NCBI GenBank assembly: GCA_947247005.1
Contig: OX365948.1
Span: forward strand, 5,580,001 to 5,644,000
Source of the DNA: Spisula solida
Lineage: Eukaryota > Mollusca > Bivalvia > Venerida > Mactridae
DNA: 64,000 nt
Reading direction: 5' to 3'
The position numbers and the translations under genes were made by a program. Position 1 is the stretch's first letter. The number at the start of each line of letters is the position of its first letter. Below are positions 45,230-57,971 of the stretch, in pieces. The notes below the pieces were generated by a model that worked only from the letters and a program-made list of their open reading frames with translations, did not search any database and was not told where the DNA came from.

Positions 45230-46739
45230 TGTGTTGTTAATCATAATTGCCTGTAATGTACTGCAGTTGTTAAATAGAACTTGTGCTGAAATACGGTTAT
45301 TTGTGTCTGTTTTATTGAGGTTCGAATCCCGTAAACAAATTGCAGCTTAACCTTAGAAGTTTGAAAAAAACGTCATGTTTAAATATGATGTCACTCAACA
45401 TGATGTCCACCGCTAGAGTGTGGTTAAGGAAGGCACTGTGACGTCACGAAGATCCCGAACAGTCTGTCCAACATCTAACAATTGTACAACAGCCATGATG
45501 TCCAATATTTAGCAAACTAGCCGAACTCAAATGCTATTTCCAAGGTTAATTTGCTTATAGCAATCATAGATTAGTTTAAATTTCATTTTACCACTGTTAT
45601 CTCCATGTAAACGGACATCACTGTAGAGTGATTAAATAAACGGTATATCACGGTCGACGTTCGGCTGTTTAAATTTATCCCCCGCGTATATCAATAAAAT
45701 TTGCGTCTTGTTTATTACATGACGTCATAAGTTATGTGACGTTCACGAACAAAGCGGCGTTTGTGTACTTGTCTTCGTAGCATTTCCGTTTATTTCTTCG
45801 ATTATATATATATTTTAGCAACATCAATACATAGCCGTAAACGTAAAATTCCGAATTGAAATAAATAAGCATTCATTTAATGATGAATAAACAGAATAGT
45901 CAAACCTGAAATTACAGGGATGAATGTTCTATACTATGAACAGCGGAAGTTGTCTATAGTAACATTAAAAATTAGTCGTCCACTCCGCAAATATATAGTC
46001 CGTATGAAATTACACACGTAACGTGTATTGGAATGCAAATAGATTTTAAGTTTTGCGTGATATACGGGTAAATAAATCACGGTTTATCTATCGTATGCAT
46101 AATTTTTTAATTACTCACGCCTACGGTATTCATGATTAATGGTATTGACTATTGTCACAGGATCAGATTAGTGAAGTTTTTCCTTCAGAATGGATTACAG
46201 CGGTTCATTGAACCATGAAACATCAAAAACCGCAAAATCACCGAGAAATTGACGCGTAGGTGCAAATATATTATATGTATGTTAAATTCGAATTTTAGAT
46301 ATATCGTCAAATAAAAAAACGATTTTTTACTCAACAATAGGGTGGTTATGCACTTTTTTTTATTGTTGTGGTCAAGGGGAGTTAAGCCTGTAGGAAATTG
46401 CTTTCTTGACGAAATGTCGGTATTTCTAAACATGACGTAGGCTATGTTCTTATCATTGTGCTCCTTATTTTTGTCTCCGTGATAAGTGCATTCACTTTAA
46501 AACGAATTAATCAGTAAAGCGGGCACATATCTGCATTACCAACCTGACAAACGCCAGATAAACACTCTGTGACTTCAGATTCTGCTCATGTCATCATTTG
46601 TTAATTATTTTTGTTACAATTGTTATCAGTCGTGTTGTTATGCCACAAATCCAAACTACACATATTGAAATTTTCAGCAAGATCAAACACGTATTGGCCG
46701 AGCTATAGGTGAATAAACACGAGTGTACTTATAAGTTTG
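45230..46739. other. Intergenic, no gene seen
   Basis: AT-rich. A TGACGTCA occurs near 45,440. The minus-strand 82-codon frame at 46,185-46,433 has no recognisable features. Confidence 0.4.
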
Positions 46740-47308
46740 TTTAGTGCATATATAAATGAATACAACACTTTTATCATTTATATTGCGAAATCGTAGTGTA
46801 TACATACCACTCCATTGCTATCCAGTTGTGTTTTTCAAATATTGAAAAAGTGTATGAAAATTATTCGGGTATTATTATTTAAAATGGATTTTGTATGCTT
46901 CAAGTAAACACAGCCATTGATTTTTTAATTATGTTGTTTATAGTACCAGCCAGCGAATGTACTATTTTTAAACTTGCGCACACGCTTGAGTTCAAATAAC
47001 CGTTCTACCTATTAACACTTAAATACGAGTTTAGATAGGTTCAACACTATGAATGAGTCGTTAGGCTATAAATGAGAAATATTGATATAGACATACTCAC
47101 TTGCTTCATGCAAACAGGGTATGGCGTTAATTAGGGAAATCAGTTGTTCTATATATGTTACGTTATCTCGCGTGTGAATACTGAGCCTGCTACCATTTCA
47201 TTTTAAATATCAACGTGTCGCCATGGAGGTAGTTAATTAACGACATTGTTTGACAGTGTTGTAAGTACAATCTACCTTGATTAGATTTTCGTATGCCAAG
47301 TTATCACC
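46740..47308 (+). promoter_or_regulatory. 5' region of SLC51A-like copy B with conserved uORF
   Basis: Aligns with 13,490-14,080. The uORF MEVVN (47,223-47,240, GCCATGG context) stops 68 bases before the main ATG. The GCCCCC-ended AGGTCA repeat found upstream of copy A is not seen here. Confidence 0.5.
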
Positions 47309-50300
47309 ATGACAACGTGTTCGGATGATGCACCAAGGACCAGCGTCTTCTATGATGGTATGTTCGTTATAACCTTATTTCGTTCCTTCATGTGTAACCT
47401 TATTTCGTTACTTAATAATAATAATAGTAATAATAAATACTTATTTATAGAGTCAACACAGTTGGGTATACTATACATGTATAAATATATTACTTCTTAT
47501 GTAACCTTATATTGTTACTTCTTATTTACCCTTATTTTGTTCTTTCTCATGTACCACTATTTCGTTACTTCATGGGTAACCTTATTTCGTTACTTCTCAT
47601 GTACCCTTATTTCGTTACTTCATTATTTAACCTTATATCATAATTTCATTACGTCGTTATGTCAATACTGCGTGTTACGTGTTTACATGTATATAATATA
47701 TGCCATACATTTATCAGTGATCTTCGTAATGGCCCTGTCTTTCATACTTAGCTTAGTATCTTGACGTCTGCTTATACGTTGGTACGATATATATATAATT
47801 ACACTTAATGGTTTACGTAATTAAGCATGCGATGAGCCAGACATTGACTTACACTAGTATATCCTGTAATCTAATATTTTTATAGATATACACTCAACGA
47901 TAATATTAATATAACGTCTACACAGTTATACTTCATAAAAGTTGATTTATTCTTCGATATGCCCAATGATTTAAACTTTGTACTCGTATAAAAATTAATA
48001 ATTATCTAGGTTATGTATGTTTATGTATGCTCGCTATTTAATTTCACATTATGTAGGTCAATATTTAGTATCTGCACTAAGGAACGCGCATCTATCTGAC
48101 ACATCTTATATCTAATCAGCCGGGTTGATATACCAAATAAGAGTAAGATATTTTTACAAAATACTGATAACTTCACATACCGCAAAGGATGTACAATCAA
48201 TCCAATAATAACGGTTTGTAATTTATTTTGACATTATCGTCTAAACAGACCTAGGGGAGTGGATTGCACTTTCCTACATCACATCAATGGAAGCCTAACG
48301 CTCACAAGATTTTGGGACGGAGTCTATCACAATCTATACGGACCTTCTGACAAATAGATCAATCGTCCCTAACTAACAGAGAACCAGGGCAATTGGATCG
48401 CTGTTGGAGACTTCAGGAGTATCTTAATGTCACAGGAGAAAACGCAGAGGACTTGATTATTGTCAACCGTCTTGTTCTCCTGAACAAACTATGTGACACA
48501 CCTACTTTCTATTCAAGAGTGTGTGGAACATTACAGGCAGCCCTGGTTTAGCCATTGCTAATGGTGACATTCAACATATTGCATAAAGAGAAGTTCCGTC
48601 AAGCTAGGATGCAACGATCACATACAGGGTGTTATAATATCTGACCCCATTACAAACGAATGCCAAGAGAAGGTGCTTGATCTCATCTGATGTTTTCATA
48701 TACTAATGGAAAGCTAACATTTGGGAGTTTTATTGAATATATAGCTTGACCATGTTACTATCAATGCAAACCAGAATTATAGATTCTTGCAAACGGTCAT
48801 TTGTCGATAGATGTCAAATTGACATCCCAATTGAATTTGTTTCCCACGTTAAATTAAATTGCTTGTAAAGTATGGCACGCTATAAGCAATTTTAAAGTGT
48901 CATAACCACAATTTTATATTGATTTTCAAGTTTCATCCATTTGTGATAACCTTGTAACTTAAGAGTATAACAGTTGCCTTGGTTACCAGTGGCTAGGCGA
49001 CGAAAGAACCAATGAAATACCCAAACACCTTGGGTATAAGGCAAAACGAGCAGCCCTTTGAAGATCTTGAACCTCAGCTGACATTCTGTCCAATTACGAT
49101 CCAAATGGAAAGAGGCTTAAAGTCAGCCCATCCTGAAGAAAAGAAACGAGACAGCCGGAGGGTTTGCAATTGTAGGCTCCTGGAGAAAACCATAAACAAG
49201 GGAGCGGTCTGGCATCTTGGGTCAAAATATCTTCGTTTTCCAACACAAACTGGATACCGCTAGCATCGAAGCACATTGGATTCACTGGCTTACTTCGCTC
49301 AAGACATTGAAGATGCGTTCCCAGTTAAGAAAATGGTGTTGGCAGTCTTCTTTGATTTGACTAATAATTTCGACAGAGTTTAAAAGGAAGGTCTACTTCT
49401 GAAGATGCAACAAAATGGTACCTCTGGAAATATGTTCTACTGGCTCATAAATTTCATGGACAATCATTCTGCAAGAGTACAACTCGATGGCACTCCTGTA
49501 TCAGGTATGCCAAGACAAGTTTCGATCACCCTACATGCTGAGATTTTGTCATCTGGAGTTCCGAGACCAGTTCAGGCACAGCCAATATAAAAATCTAGAC
49601 TTTCAATCACATGTTGTAGACGGACAAATTGGCCCTCTCTATTAACAAAACGAATACAGTCACAACATCATTCTTGCTATCCACCTCAAAAGAAAAGGTC
49701 AATCTACAAGTTTATAACCATCAAGTGCCACAGGTAGAGACACCAACCTTCCTTGGTACAATACTTGAATCTCGACTGACGTGGCAACCTCACATAGAAA
49801 ACTTGCAAGAGATGTCCTTCGAAATACTTAACGAAAGTTGCTGTAACAAGCTTGGATGCAAAAATCTTTCGGCAAATATACACAGACATCGTACAGAATA
49901 TGCAACCACCTCATGGGTAACTGCATCCAGAACCACAAAAGTCAAACTGGACAAGGTTCGAAAATCAGGTCTACGTACTGCATATTGTGGTTTTCGGACA
50001 CATGAATAGTTTTGGTATTTTGGAGGCAGCCGGAAGTCCGTTCGGGACAAAGAAAACAGACATCATTTTATATACTGCAAATCTGCCCCAAACCTGGAGG
50101 AAGCGAGACTAAAAGATTGAAGGAATGCATTAGTGATCGACGAGCATTGTAAACTCCAATTAAAACAAACTGAATAAATATACATCGCATATTTTGCTTT
50201 TATTTTATATTGCAGAAATATCTGGAGACGGGGTTATAATTGGCTTTCTTGTGGTTGCTTGCTTGCTAGCAGTAGCGTGTTTAATAATCTTCTTCGAAGA

Positions 50301-53300
50301 AGTGGTATTCATCAGGAGACACTACAAGCACCATGATAATCGAGGATGGAAAATACTTGTACTGCTTGGTCTATACCCGGTAAGATTGTGGCAGCAACAT
50401 ACTGCGATTTTTGAGTTGTATACAGTCAAACTGAGTTAGTACAAGAACTTGCATGTTGTTTGATCCAGTATGTTTGAATTCCAATCAATTACAGTTATAT
50501 GCTATCAGTGCATATGTTTGACTGCCTGTATATGTTAAGTCAGACAGAATAAGTCTTACCCCCTGATCGGGTTGACCGGATTCTTACTGTCTCCGAATGG
50601 TTATGGCATCCGTTTTCTGAGTGGGATGTCAAAGGGTCCAAATTAGCTAGTCTGTAGACCTAATACTGTCAGTTTGCGAGCCGCAACTTAGTTAGATAAT
50701 GGTTACCAAATGTATACCTGGTGTCAGGCATTGAATGATAGGAATCGGGATGCAGTGCGGTGAGAGTATAAGTGATTCAAACTGACTTGGCAGTTCAAAA
50801 GCGAATATATCATGGCTTGATAAACGTAAGTGTTCACGTTTATTGCTAGTGAAGTCTTAAGAGTAGGAAATTCAATCTAATGTGGGAGTAACGGTTCATT
50901 AATGAGTGTAGATAGTGTGTGACCAGTTATACATGAACAAATGAAAGACTATTAATCGCGTTGTTTTCAACTGTTTTATTTATCTACATAAGGAAAGGGC
51001 ACATTTGCATTAAATTGATTTGGAAATCGGACAATTATTAAGATGTTATGGAACATGGAAACCCTCATACTCGCGTTAATCCACTTAATATATATTTCTA
51101 CAGATCATCGTACTTACAAATATAACTTTAAGTTCTGCTTTAATTTGGTACTATCGAATGCTTTAGAACATTTGCTTATTTCAGACTGTGTGTACTACAT
51201 CACTGATAGGCGTACTGGTACCGACAAGTGCGACATTAGTCGACTTAATGGCGTCATGGTAATTGTCATAATCTTATACATTTGTATATGTAATTGAATT
51301 GGACCATGTTTAGCAATCTTTGGTTCTGTATTTGAAACTTCTTACTTCCCATGGTAAAGAAGTGCATGTGTCCTTAAATTTGACATTATTTTTAACTGTT
51401 TTTGTATTTTGTAAAATGATATGAGACCATTAGCAATCAGTTTTGCACATTGATTGTCTAATTATTTCTACAAAGTAAGACACACACATCATTTTCACAT
51501 CACTTAAACAGTCCTTTTATCAAGGTAGAACATTCTGGCTATGTGTCCCGAACTGTTATTTTATGTACAAAGGATAGGAAATAAGGGTACATGTTGCTTT
51601 CCTGTCATTTTCATCTATTTATGCATATTTGTTCTATTATTCTCTTCTATTGAGGGAAATAAAGTGTTGAAGTCCAAGCTGAACTACTACCTTGCTTTTT
51701 ATAATTTTGTTTGTTCATGGGTGATTGTTGACCTAAACGAACTTTATAGTGCGCTTATTAGTTTGCTTTTTCTGAATAAACTTGTAAACAAGTATCGTTA
51801 CTTCAGCTACGTGTCTGTGTGTATTTACCTTTTTATCAACATGACAATTGAATGTTTCGGCGGTGAGGACAAAATGGTACAAACTCTAGCTGATGACAAA
51901 GTAATGCTCAATACCCCGCCATGTTGTTGTTGCTGCTGCTGTATTCTACAACCCATCACATTGACCAGGTAGGTTATATTACAAACTAAAAGGATGTTTG
52001 ATATCATAAAGTACATGACAAATATGTATTACAGTACAACAAACACAATCGATTATATAACTCCAGTGCAAGTATTTAGATTATGAACAAGTTCGCAAAC
52101 ACACATCACGTAGATGTATTCATATTGATAGCTAACAACTGACCAGAAGCCAGAGTAAACAATGTTCAACCAATTTGTTGTGAGTTTATGATATTTGATT
52201 ATGCACATGCGTGCAATCATTCGAATATTTTACCGCCAAAATTAAATAATGGAATTGGTCAAATCAATTCTCAATTTACATAATGTATCCTGTAAGCGTC
52301 TGAAGTCTGGTTAGATGGGCATAGTTTGTCTTTAAGCTGGAGGTTCGAAACCAAGTAGTCTGATATGGGAGGTTGGTGGACAGCCAGATAGTGATTTATG
52401 ATTACGGCGTGTCTTCTGTACTTGTACAGTGGAATCAAATCATTGAAGTCGGGAAGCAAACTGCCGTGTGACTGTGTTCCTTTACATACACACTCTAGCT
52501 TATAAGTGCCCATGCCTTTCCGCTCTTATTCAAACTTTTATTTTTATGCATCGAATGTGATACTGTGCTTACTCTGTATAATTATAATCATGTGATACCT
52601 CTTTTATTATATAGATTGTTTGTTTGCATGTTACTGGATAATCAATGTTTATGTCGGATACAAGCTTTAAGCTTATGTTATAAGTATGTGTTAACTCAAA
52701 CCGACGTTAAATAAAGATTATCTTTATCTTATCTACCATTGATGGATTAATTACCAATCTATTCACTACGTATAATTATAATTACATGATGATTTCTCTT
52801 TTAGAAAATCGTTGCGTTTCATTGAGCTGCTATCTATGCAAGTGATGTTTATACGACCGGTACTGTTGTTTATCGCGGCTATTCTGTGGACAGACGGGCG
52901 ATACGAAGAGGAGCCCGTGAGTATCACAATCATACTTAATACATTGATAAATAGTCAAACTGTTGAAACATTCCCTGGAAGTGGAAGTTGAGGTTTTTGG
53001 TCAACAACAGAATGTTTCCCGTTAATTAACGTTTGGTTTAGATGTATATTGGTGATGATGTTACACAAACAAGGTGCGTCTAATGAAGTACCGGTATATA
53101 ATGTAAATAATGTGTCTTGCGTGGATGGCTAGGCAATGTCGCCGTGTCTGTATGGCTTCGAGTTGTATGTGCATGTCCACTATTTGATAAATTACCAGAG
53201 CAGGTTTGTGTCGTGTTGCGGCGGCTGTCTCTCCGTACATTCATTGCAGTGTAGTAGTATTATGCAAATGTAAGACACCTTGCAGTGTTCCATTCAATGT

Positions 53301-54560
53301 TAGAGGCAGTAAATATGCGTAAATATTCACTTATGGGGATGTGGATGTTACGTTATGTGTATGTCTCGTGCATTGGTGGCTAGGTGATGTTTTGTATGGC
53401 TTTGAGTTTTCTGTTTGGGTACAGTATTTTACTGTTGGTTGGGAAATTTTGCGTACAATGTATTTATTTCGTAAATGAACTTGACCGCGATATGATTACT
53501 ACGCAATTACCGGGAATTTAATTTCTCTTTTTATTTTTGCTCTATGAAATTTGCGAGTTAATTTACTTACAATTTCAGCAATAAGTACTACACTAGTTAT
53601 TCAAATCCTGCGGCCAGCTGTGGCTTTAGCAGTATCAACAAATGTGTATACATGGTAATAATATATCTTTTTCAGAATACCAGAGAGCCGTATATATACA
53701 TCACGGTATTGTCTGGAATCAGCACTCTGGTGTCCATGTATGGTCTGATTGTTATATTCCGTGCCTCCAGGAAACACCTCACACACTATCATCTAGCCTT
53801 GAAGTTTATACCTCTACAGCTAGTTATTATTCTGGTCAACCTACAGTCCATCATATTTACTGTATTAGTTAACTATGACATACCGGGTTGTAAAGGCACT
53901 AGAGGGTCTAGAGTACGAGCCTCAAGTAAGTATTGTAAAGTGAAAACGCTTTAATAAGAATGTATGAATTTAATGTACTAGTGTTGATGGCGAAGTTCGT
54001 GGACTGTTCGTGGACTGTTGCTGGTAAAACTATTAATCTAGAAGTGAGAATATTATACACGTAGAATTACATTTTATAAAAAATATCGGAAGAATGGTCC
54101 GTTCTGATATCCCCGGTGGGTTAATCACGAGCTAGCTCAAAATTGGTATTGTAGGATAAGAGTCGAGGCGTAAATAAGCTCAGAAAAGAAGAGTTACTTA
54201 AGAGAAATCGTCAGCACTTTGTCACATTGTGATAACATGATAAAAAAACTTAATATGCATTTTATAATTTGTATTTTGATTATAGATATCAACAATGGAC
54301 TGCTGGTTATTGAGGTATTTCTATGTTGCTTGTTGGCCAGGAAAGGTTACCGTACCCACACACCAACCAAGGACGAGGTGTTGGAGAACGTCCCAGATAA
54401 TGTAGCAGGAAATGGTAGAGGCAATGTTCATGTAAATTCCTCAGCAGCTGAGTTAAGAACTCAAATTAGCGTGACATCAGACAGTGTTCCAATATACCAG
54501 ACCAGTAGCAATACAAACCAATATGGCGCATACAATAACACTGAGCTAGGTACCAACTAA
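47309..54560 (+). CDS. Organic solute transporter alpha-like protein (SLC51A family), copy B
   Basis: Seven GT-AG exons: 47,309-47,357, 50,216-50,379, 51,185-51,258, 51,807-51,968, 52,805-52,916, 53,676-53,925 and 54,286-54,560, giving 361 residues; vertebrate OST-alpha is near 340. Membrane spans at about 23-42, 63-83, 88-107, 154-178, 192-213, 222-250 and 272-290 suit the seven-helix family. Key motifs are FFEEVVFIRR (42-51), TIECFGGEDKM (109-119), PP plus seven Cys (133-141), LRFIELLSMQ (153-162), RKHLTHYHLALKF and YDIPGCKGTRGS. The cytosolic tail is rich in Ser, Thr and Asn and ends NNTELGTN. Expected role: facilitated transport of sterol or bile-salt-like anions at the plasma membrane with an OST-beta partner, which is not seen here. 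It differs from copy A by scattered substitutions and keeps the full tail, so it is the better candidate for the ancestral function. Intron 1 is enlarged by a LINE remnant and a minisatellite. Confidence 0.9.
47380..47650. repeat. Degenerate ~25-28-bp tandem repeat in intron 1 of copy B
   Basis: Variants of ATGTACCCTTATTTCGTTAC are repeated, interrupted by an (AAT)n stretch at ~47,416-47,440. Copy A intron 1 has only one or two units, so the expansion followed the duplication. It makes a 151-codon frame from exon 1 that I reject as coding beyond 47,357. Confidence 0.6.
48245..50110 (+). pseudogene. Non-LTR retrotransposon (Jockey/RTE-like) remnant in intron 1 of copy B
   Basis: Endonuclease traces: WIAVGDFRS near 48,400, then in other frames EDLIIVNRLVLLNKLCDTPT and FYSRVCG. 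Reverse transcriptase: VLAVFFDLTNNFDRV, stop, KEGLLLKMQQNG and FMDNHSARVQLDG at about 49,320-49,500. The distal part is FLGTILESRLTWQPHIENL and EYATTSWVTASRTTKVKLDK with VRKSGLR at 49,629-50,009. The order endonuclease, RT fingers, distal RT is that of Jockey-like LINE ORF2. Stops and frameshifts are frequent, the YxDD motif is not found, and it is old. It lies in the same orientation as the host gene and is absent from copy A. Confidence 0.75.
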
Positions 54561-54883
54561 GCGGGAACCTAACTTTGGGCCACGAAGCGCTACGAGTTGC
54601 ATTGACCATTTTTTATTCAGTTTTATATTTGTTAGAAGTGTGCCTATGTTGTCTTATACGTTGACATTACTCTATAAGTAGTTGTAAATGTATTATTTAA
54701 CTTTTAAACTGTTAAGGGTACTTTAAAAATTGTGACTGACACCAGGGTAAATAATTCATTTTTCAATGCTTACTGAATGTATGGCGAGAAAAAACGACCT
54801 ATAAGCTGATTGTGAACATATCGCCTAGTATGTAGATAGGTTGTTTGTTTCGGCGTGTTGGTGCTGTTTTCATGGTGCCAGTT

Positions 54884-54885
<2 letters not shown>
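54561..54885 (+). other. 3' region of copy B
   Basis: The first ~75 bases keep similarity to copy A (GGGCCACGAAGCGCTACGAG). No clear AATAAA is seen in this stretch; ATTAAA at ~55,173 is a possible but distant polyadenylation signal. Confidence 0.35.
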
Positions 54886-54935
<50 letters not shown>

Positions 54936-54944
54936 TGTGTGTGT
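54886..54944. repeat. (GT)n microsatellite
   Basis: About 24 uninterrupted GT pairs, then GAGTGTGTGTGTG. It produces a spurious VCVCV open frame. Confidence 0.95.
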
Positions 54945-55486
54945 TTTTTGTCGCTATGTGTTCAGAGTAAGGTATTCTGTTATTACTGCTGTTATCGCGG
55001 ATATGACATGGGGTAGTGCGCTAAATTGTTATCCGTATGATCTGGATTCGTGCCCTCCTTTGGGCAGGAATTTGTTTGTTCCAGTTTAGTTCTATTGCAA
55101 GCACGTTTGTAGCACCATGTCAGCATAATTATTATTGTTTTATGACATGTTTATGTTAATGTCTTTTTTATATTAAACTTAGCTTTGTATTTCATCCACG
55201 TATCTCTTTTGTGTGTGTACTGTTAGTTGGTTGCTTTGTTATATTTTTAGTGCTTCAGCTTTCGTAAAAGCCAATGTAAGACAGATTTCAGTGTTAAGAT
55301 TAAAGGTGTGCATAGCCCGAGATCCTTGTCGATACACACTCCTTTGTTTGTCACAAATACATTAAATTTAACAGGGACAACAACCGCTATTTCACTTAAC
55401 TTAGAGTATATACACATCTTGAAGTAGCCTCCCTTTAGTTGGGACTTGGGTGTACATTTTCTCATTGTGGTATGTGATGTTTGTAT
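54945..55486. other. Intergenic, no gene seen
   Basis: AT-rich sequence between the copy B 3' region and the next element. Confidence 0.4.
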
Positions 55487-55493
55487 GTTTTCT

Positions 55494-56931
55494 CACGCAT
55501 GTTAATTAAATGTATATGACACTCTATATTAACGTATGTAAAAGGTGTAAATATGCTGCCGCATCGGCCGATAAACAATGTTACCGCGTTAAGCGTAAAA
55601 CGCACTAGTCAAATTCTACCCTGCTTTTTGTAAGACCTCATAATTTTCGTATCTATTATCCGATTTTAAATATTTAAAGTTTGTAATGAAGCAGAGATAT
55701 ATGCCTGTCTATTAATACAATATTCATCACGATACCCTAGTTATTAACTCCACGGCGACGAGTAAGAATCCGTTCCGCGTAAAAGTAAGTTTAAAATATC
55801 CCGTTTTTTACCAAATAAAAATTCAATCAACGGTCAAAAAACATCAAATATTAATCTAATTTTCGATCGATTTTGTTCATTAAAGCTTGTTTTAAAAGCT
55901 TATACTGTAAGGTTTTATAAAATGTAAAATCTTATTTTTAAAGCATTTGCGAGTTGTCGACCGCCAACGAAATAAAACAGAACGGACGTATTCATAATAA
56001 TGTTTGATGTAAACTACGCCGACCATTGATCATCTTTTGTGGCGATTTTTTCAAAGGCTAGCATCATGGTTCATAATTTAATGCAACCAATACCTCTCAA
56101 AATGCATTTAATAGCAGGTTTTATTGTAAATAATCGCCATTTTATAATTAACATTCGGCAATAAGTCCGCAAGTTCAATACAGCTACCAAAAAAAATAGT
56201 CCCGCATCGTGACAAAAATCACTATTTTTTACTCCATTCTGTAAAGACAGAACCAATAGAAACCAGAAAAAAGTACAACCAGTACCTCAAAACGTATTTA
56301 ATCTCACAATTTAAACAAGTTTCAATCAAAAATATGTTTCCAATTAGCGCATGGAAGGTGTGCAGGTGCCCGTTTCACACGCGTTTCGACGTGATTCCGC
56401 CATTTTGAAAATTTATTTGCAATAATTAGTACATAAATGCACGAAGTTTAATCAAATCGTTGGCGGTCGACAACTCACAAATGCTTTATAAATAAGTTTT
56501 ACATTTTATAAAACCTTAAAGTATTAGCTTTTAAAACAAGTTTTAATGAACAAAATCGATCGAAAATTAAATTCATATTTGATGATTTTCGACCGTTGGT
56601 TGTATTTTTATTTGGTAAAAAAAGAGGTATTTTAAACTTACTTTTACGCGGAACGGATTCTTACTCGTCGCCGTGGATTTAATAATTAGGGTATCGTGAT
56701 GAATGTTGTACTAAAAGACAGACATATATCTCTGCTTCATTACAAGCTTTAAATATTTAAAATCGGATAACAGATACGAAAATTATGAGGTCTTACAGAA
56801 AGCAGGGTAGAATTTGACTAGTGCGTTTTACGCTTAACGCGGTAACATTGTTTATCGGCCGATCGATATGTGTAAGCGGCAGCATATTTACGTTAATATA
56901 GAGTGTCATATACATTTAATTAACATGCGTG
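55494..56931. mobile_element. 1.44-kb element with ~480-bp inverted arms and 7-bp target duplication
   Basis: Begins CACGCATGTTAATTAAATG and ends with its exact inverse CATTTAATTAACATGCGTG. The arms (55,494-~55,970 and ~56,450-56,931) stay closely similar throughout, including GGCCGATAAACAATGTTACC and CGCGGAACGGATTCTTACTC. GTTTTCT flanks both sides (55,487-55,493 and 56,932-56,938). The ~475-bp core is non-coding. Long inverted arms with a 7-bp duplication suggest a non-autonomous DNA transposon; superfamily uncertain. The related unoccupied sequence at 45,165-45,229 supports the boundaries. Confidence 0.75.
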
Positions 56932-57228
56932 GTTTTCTGGGCTCGGCTGGTTAAGTTGAGTGCTGCCTTTCCTGTCCAACTTTGTATTATTTTTTGGTAC
57001 AGGTATCGAACATACTTTCAAAATTGAAGAACAATGTAGAATATGTACAGTGTAGTGTCGAATACATGACAGCCAGCGATATTCAACTTACAAAGGGGTC
57101 CACATGTTTGACTAATCTATGAATGAATGCATAGCCAACTGTATCATTGATAAAGAGTAAAAACAAATATTGTTTTATAAATTTATGCTATCCAAGATAA
57201 CACAAATATTATAAGAAATACATAGAGG

Positions 57229-57380
57229 ATATTTGTTTGTTTTGGTTGAATATGGTTTATATCTCATCGTGTAGTGATCAAATTCAATATTTTCAAGAGC
57301 GCGTAGCGCGAGTGAAAATATCAAAATTTTATCACTACAAGATGAGATATTAACCATATTCAGTCAAAACAAACACATAT
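57229..57380. repeat. 152-bp imperfect hairpin
   Basis: The left arm from ATATTTGTTTGTTTTGGTTG through ATCTCATCGTGTAGTGATC pairs with the right arm ending CAGTCAAAACAAACACATAT, around CGCGTAGCGCG. Probably a small MITE. Confidence 0.6.
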
Positions 57381-57971
57381 TATATTTATTTAATGCGTAT
57401 GTGGTGTCAAAACTGGAACTAGTTATGCAAAATTACCACTGTGGTTAGGTTGCGTACGAATATGTTATTCCATTTATAATTTCAATTCAAAATTCAATCT
57501 TGGATTATGGTGAATATGTGAAGTAGTCCCTGTGAGGGGCGGAGCTTATATCAGTCACATTGTGGATGATAACCAGTGACTGATATAGGTTTTATTTCAC
57601 TGATAGAACTCCATATCTCATCAGTTAGCATTAATTCAACCATTGTTATGACGTCAGGCTATTGTTATCGCCGTCCAATATATATAATATTGGACGGCTA
57701 TCAATGGCTTCCTGTCCAATATGTTTACTCAACTGTCCAATATTATTACAATATATTGGACTCCTATAATAAACAAAAAGAAAACAAGGAAATACTGATG
57801 ACTACTGTTTTTAATAAAGATGCATGCAAAATACATATCAAATAATTATATTAAATAACTACATGCTGTCTCATCATGATAGTCCATCATCACTCATAAT
57901 AGTCCATTGTTCAGAATTGTACGAGAACTGAGACACCATTTCCTGACACTTTAGTTCAAGTTTCTGTTCAT
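57381..57971. other. Intergenic with short hairpins
   Basis: TATATCAGTCAC/GTGACTGATATA (57,548-57,586) and CGTCCAATAT/ATATTGGACG (57,673-57,698) are small inverted repeats. The region also holds the expected 3' end of the minus-strand gene that follows. Confidence 0.4.

Noticed and set aside
47358..47764. Extension of exon 1 of copy B to a 151-codon frame
   Set aside because: GTATGT donor is conserved in copy A and splicing to exon 2 gives the family sequence; the extension translates a minisatellite.
51541..51806. Extension of transporter exon 4 upstream into intron 3 (also 16,332-16,444 in copy A)
   Set aside because: The acceptor TTCAG at the exon border restores family-typical sequence in phase with exon 3, and the upstream parts of the two copies are not conserved as protein.
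54841..55089. Open frame with VCVCVC run
   Set aside because: Product of the GT microsatellite.
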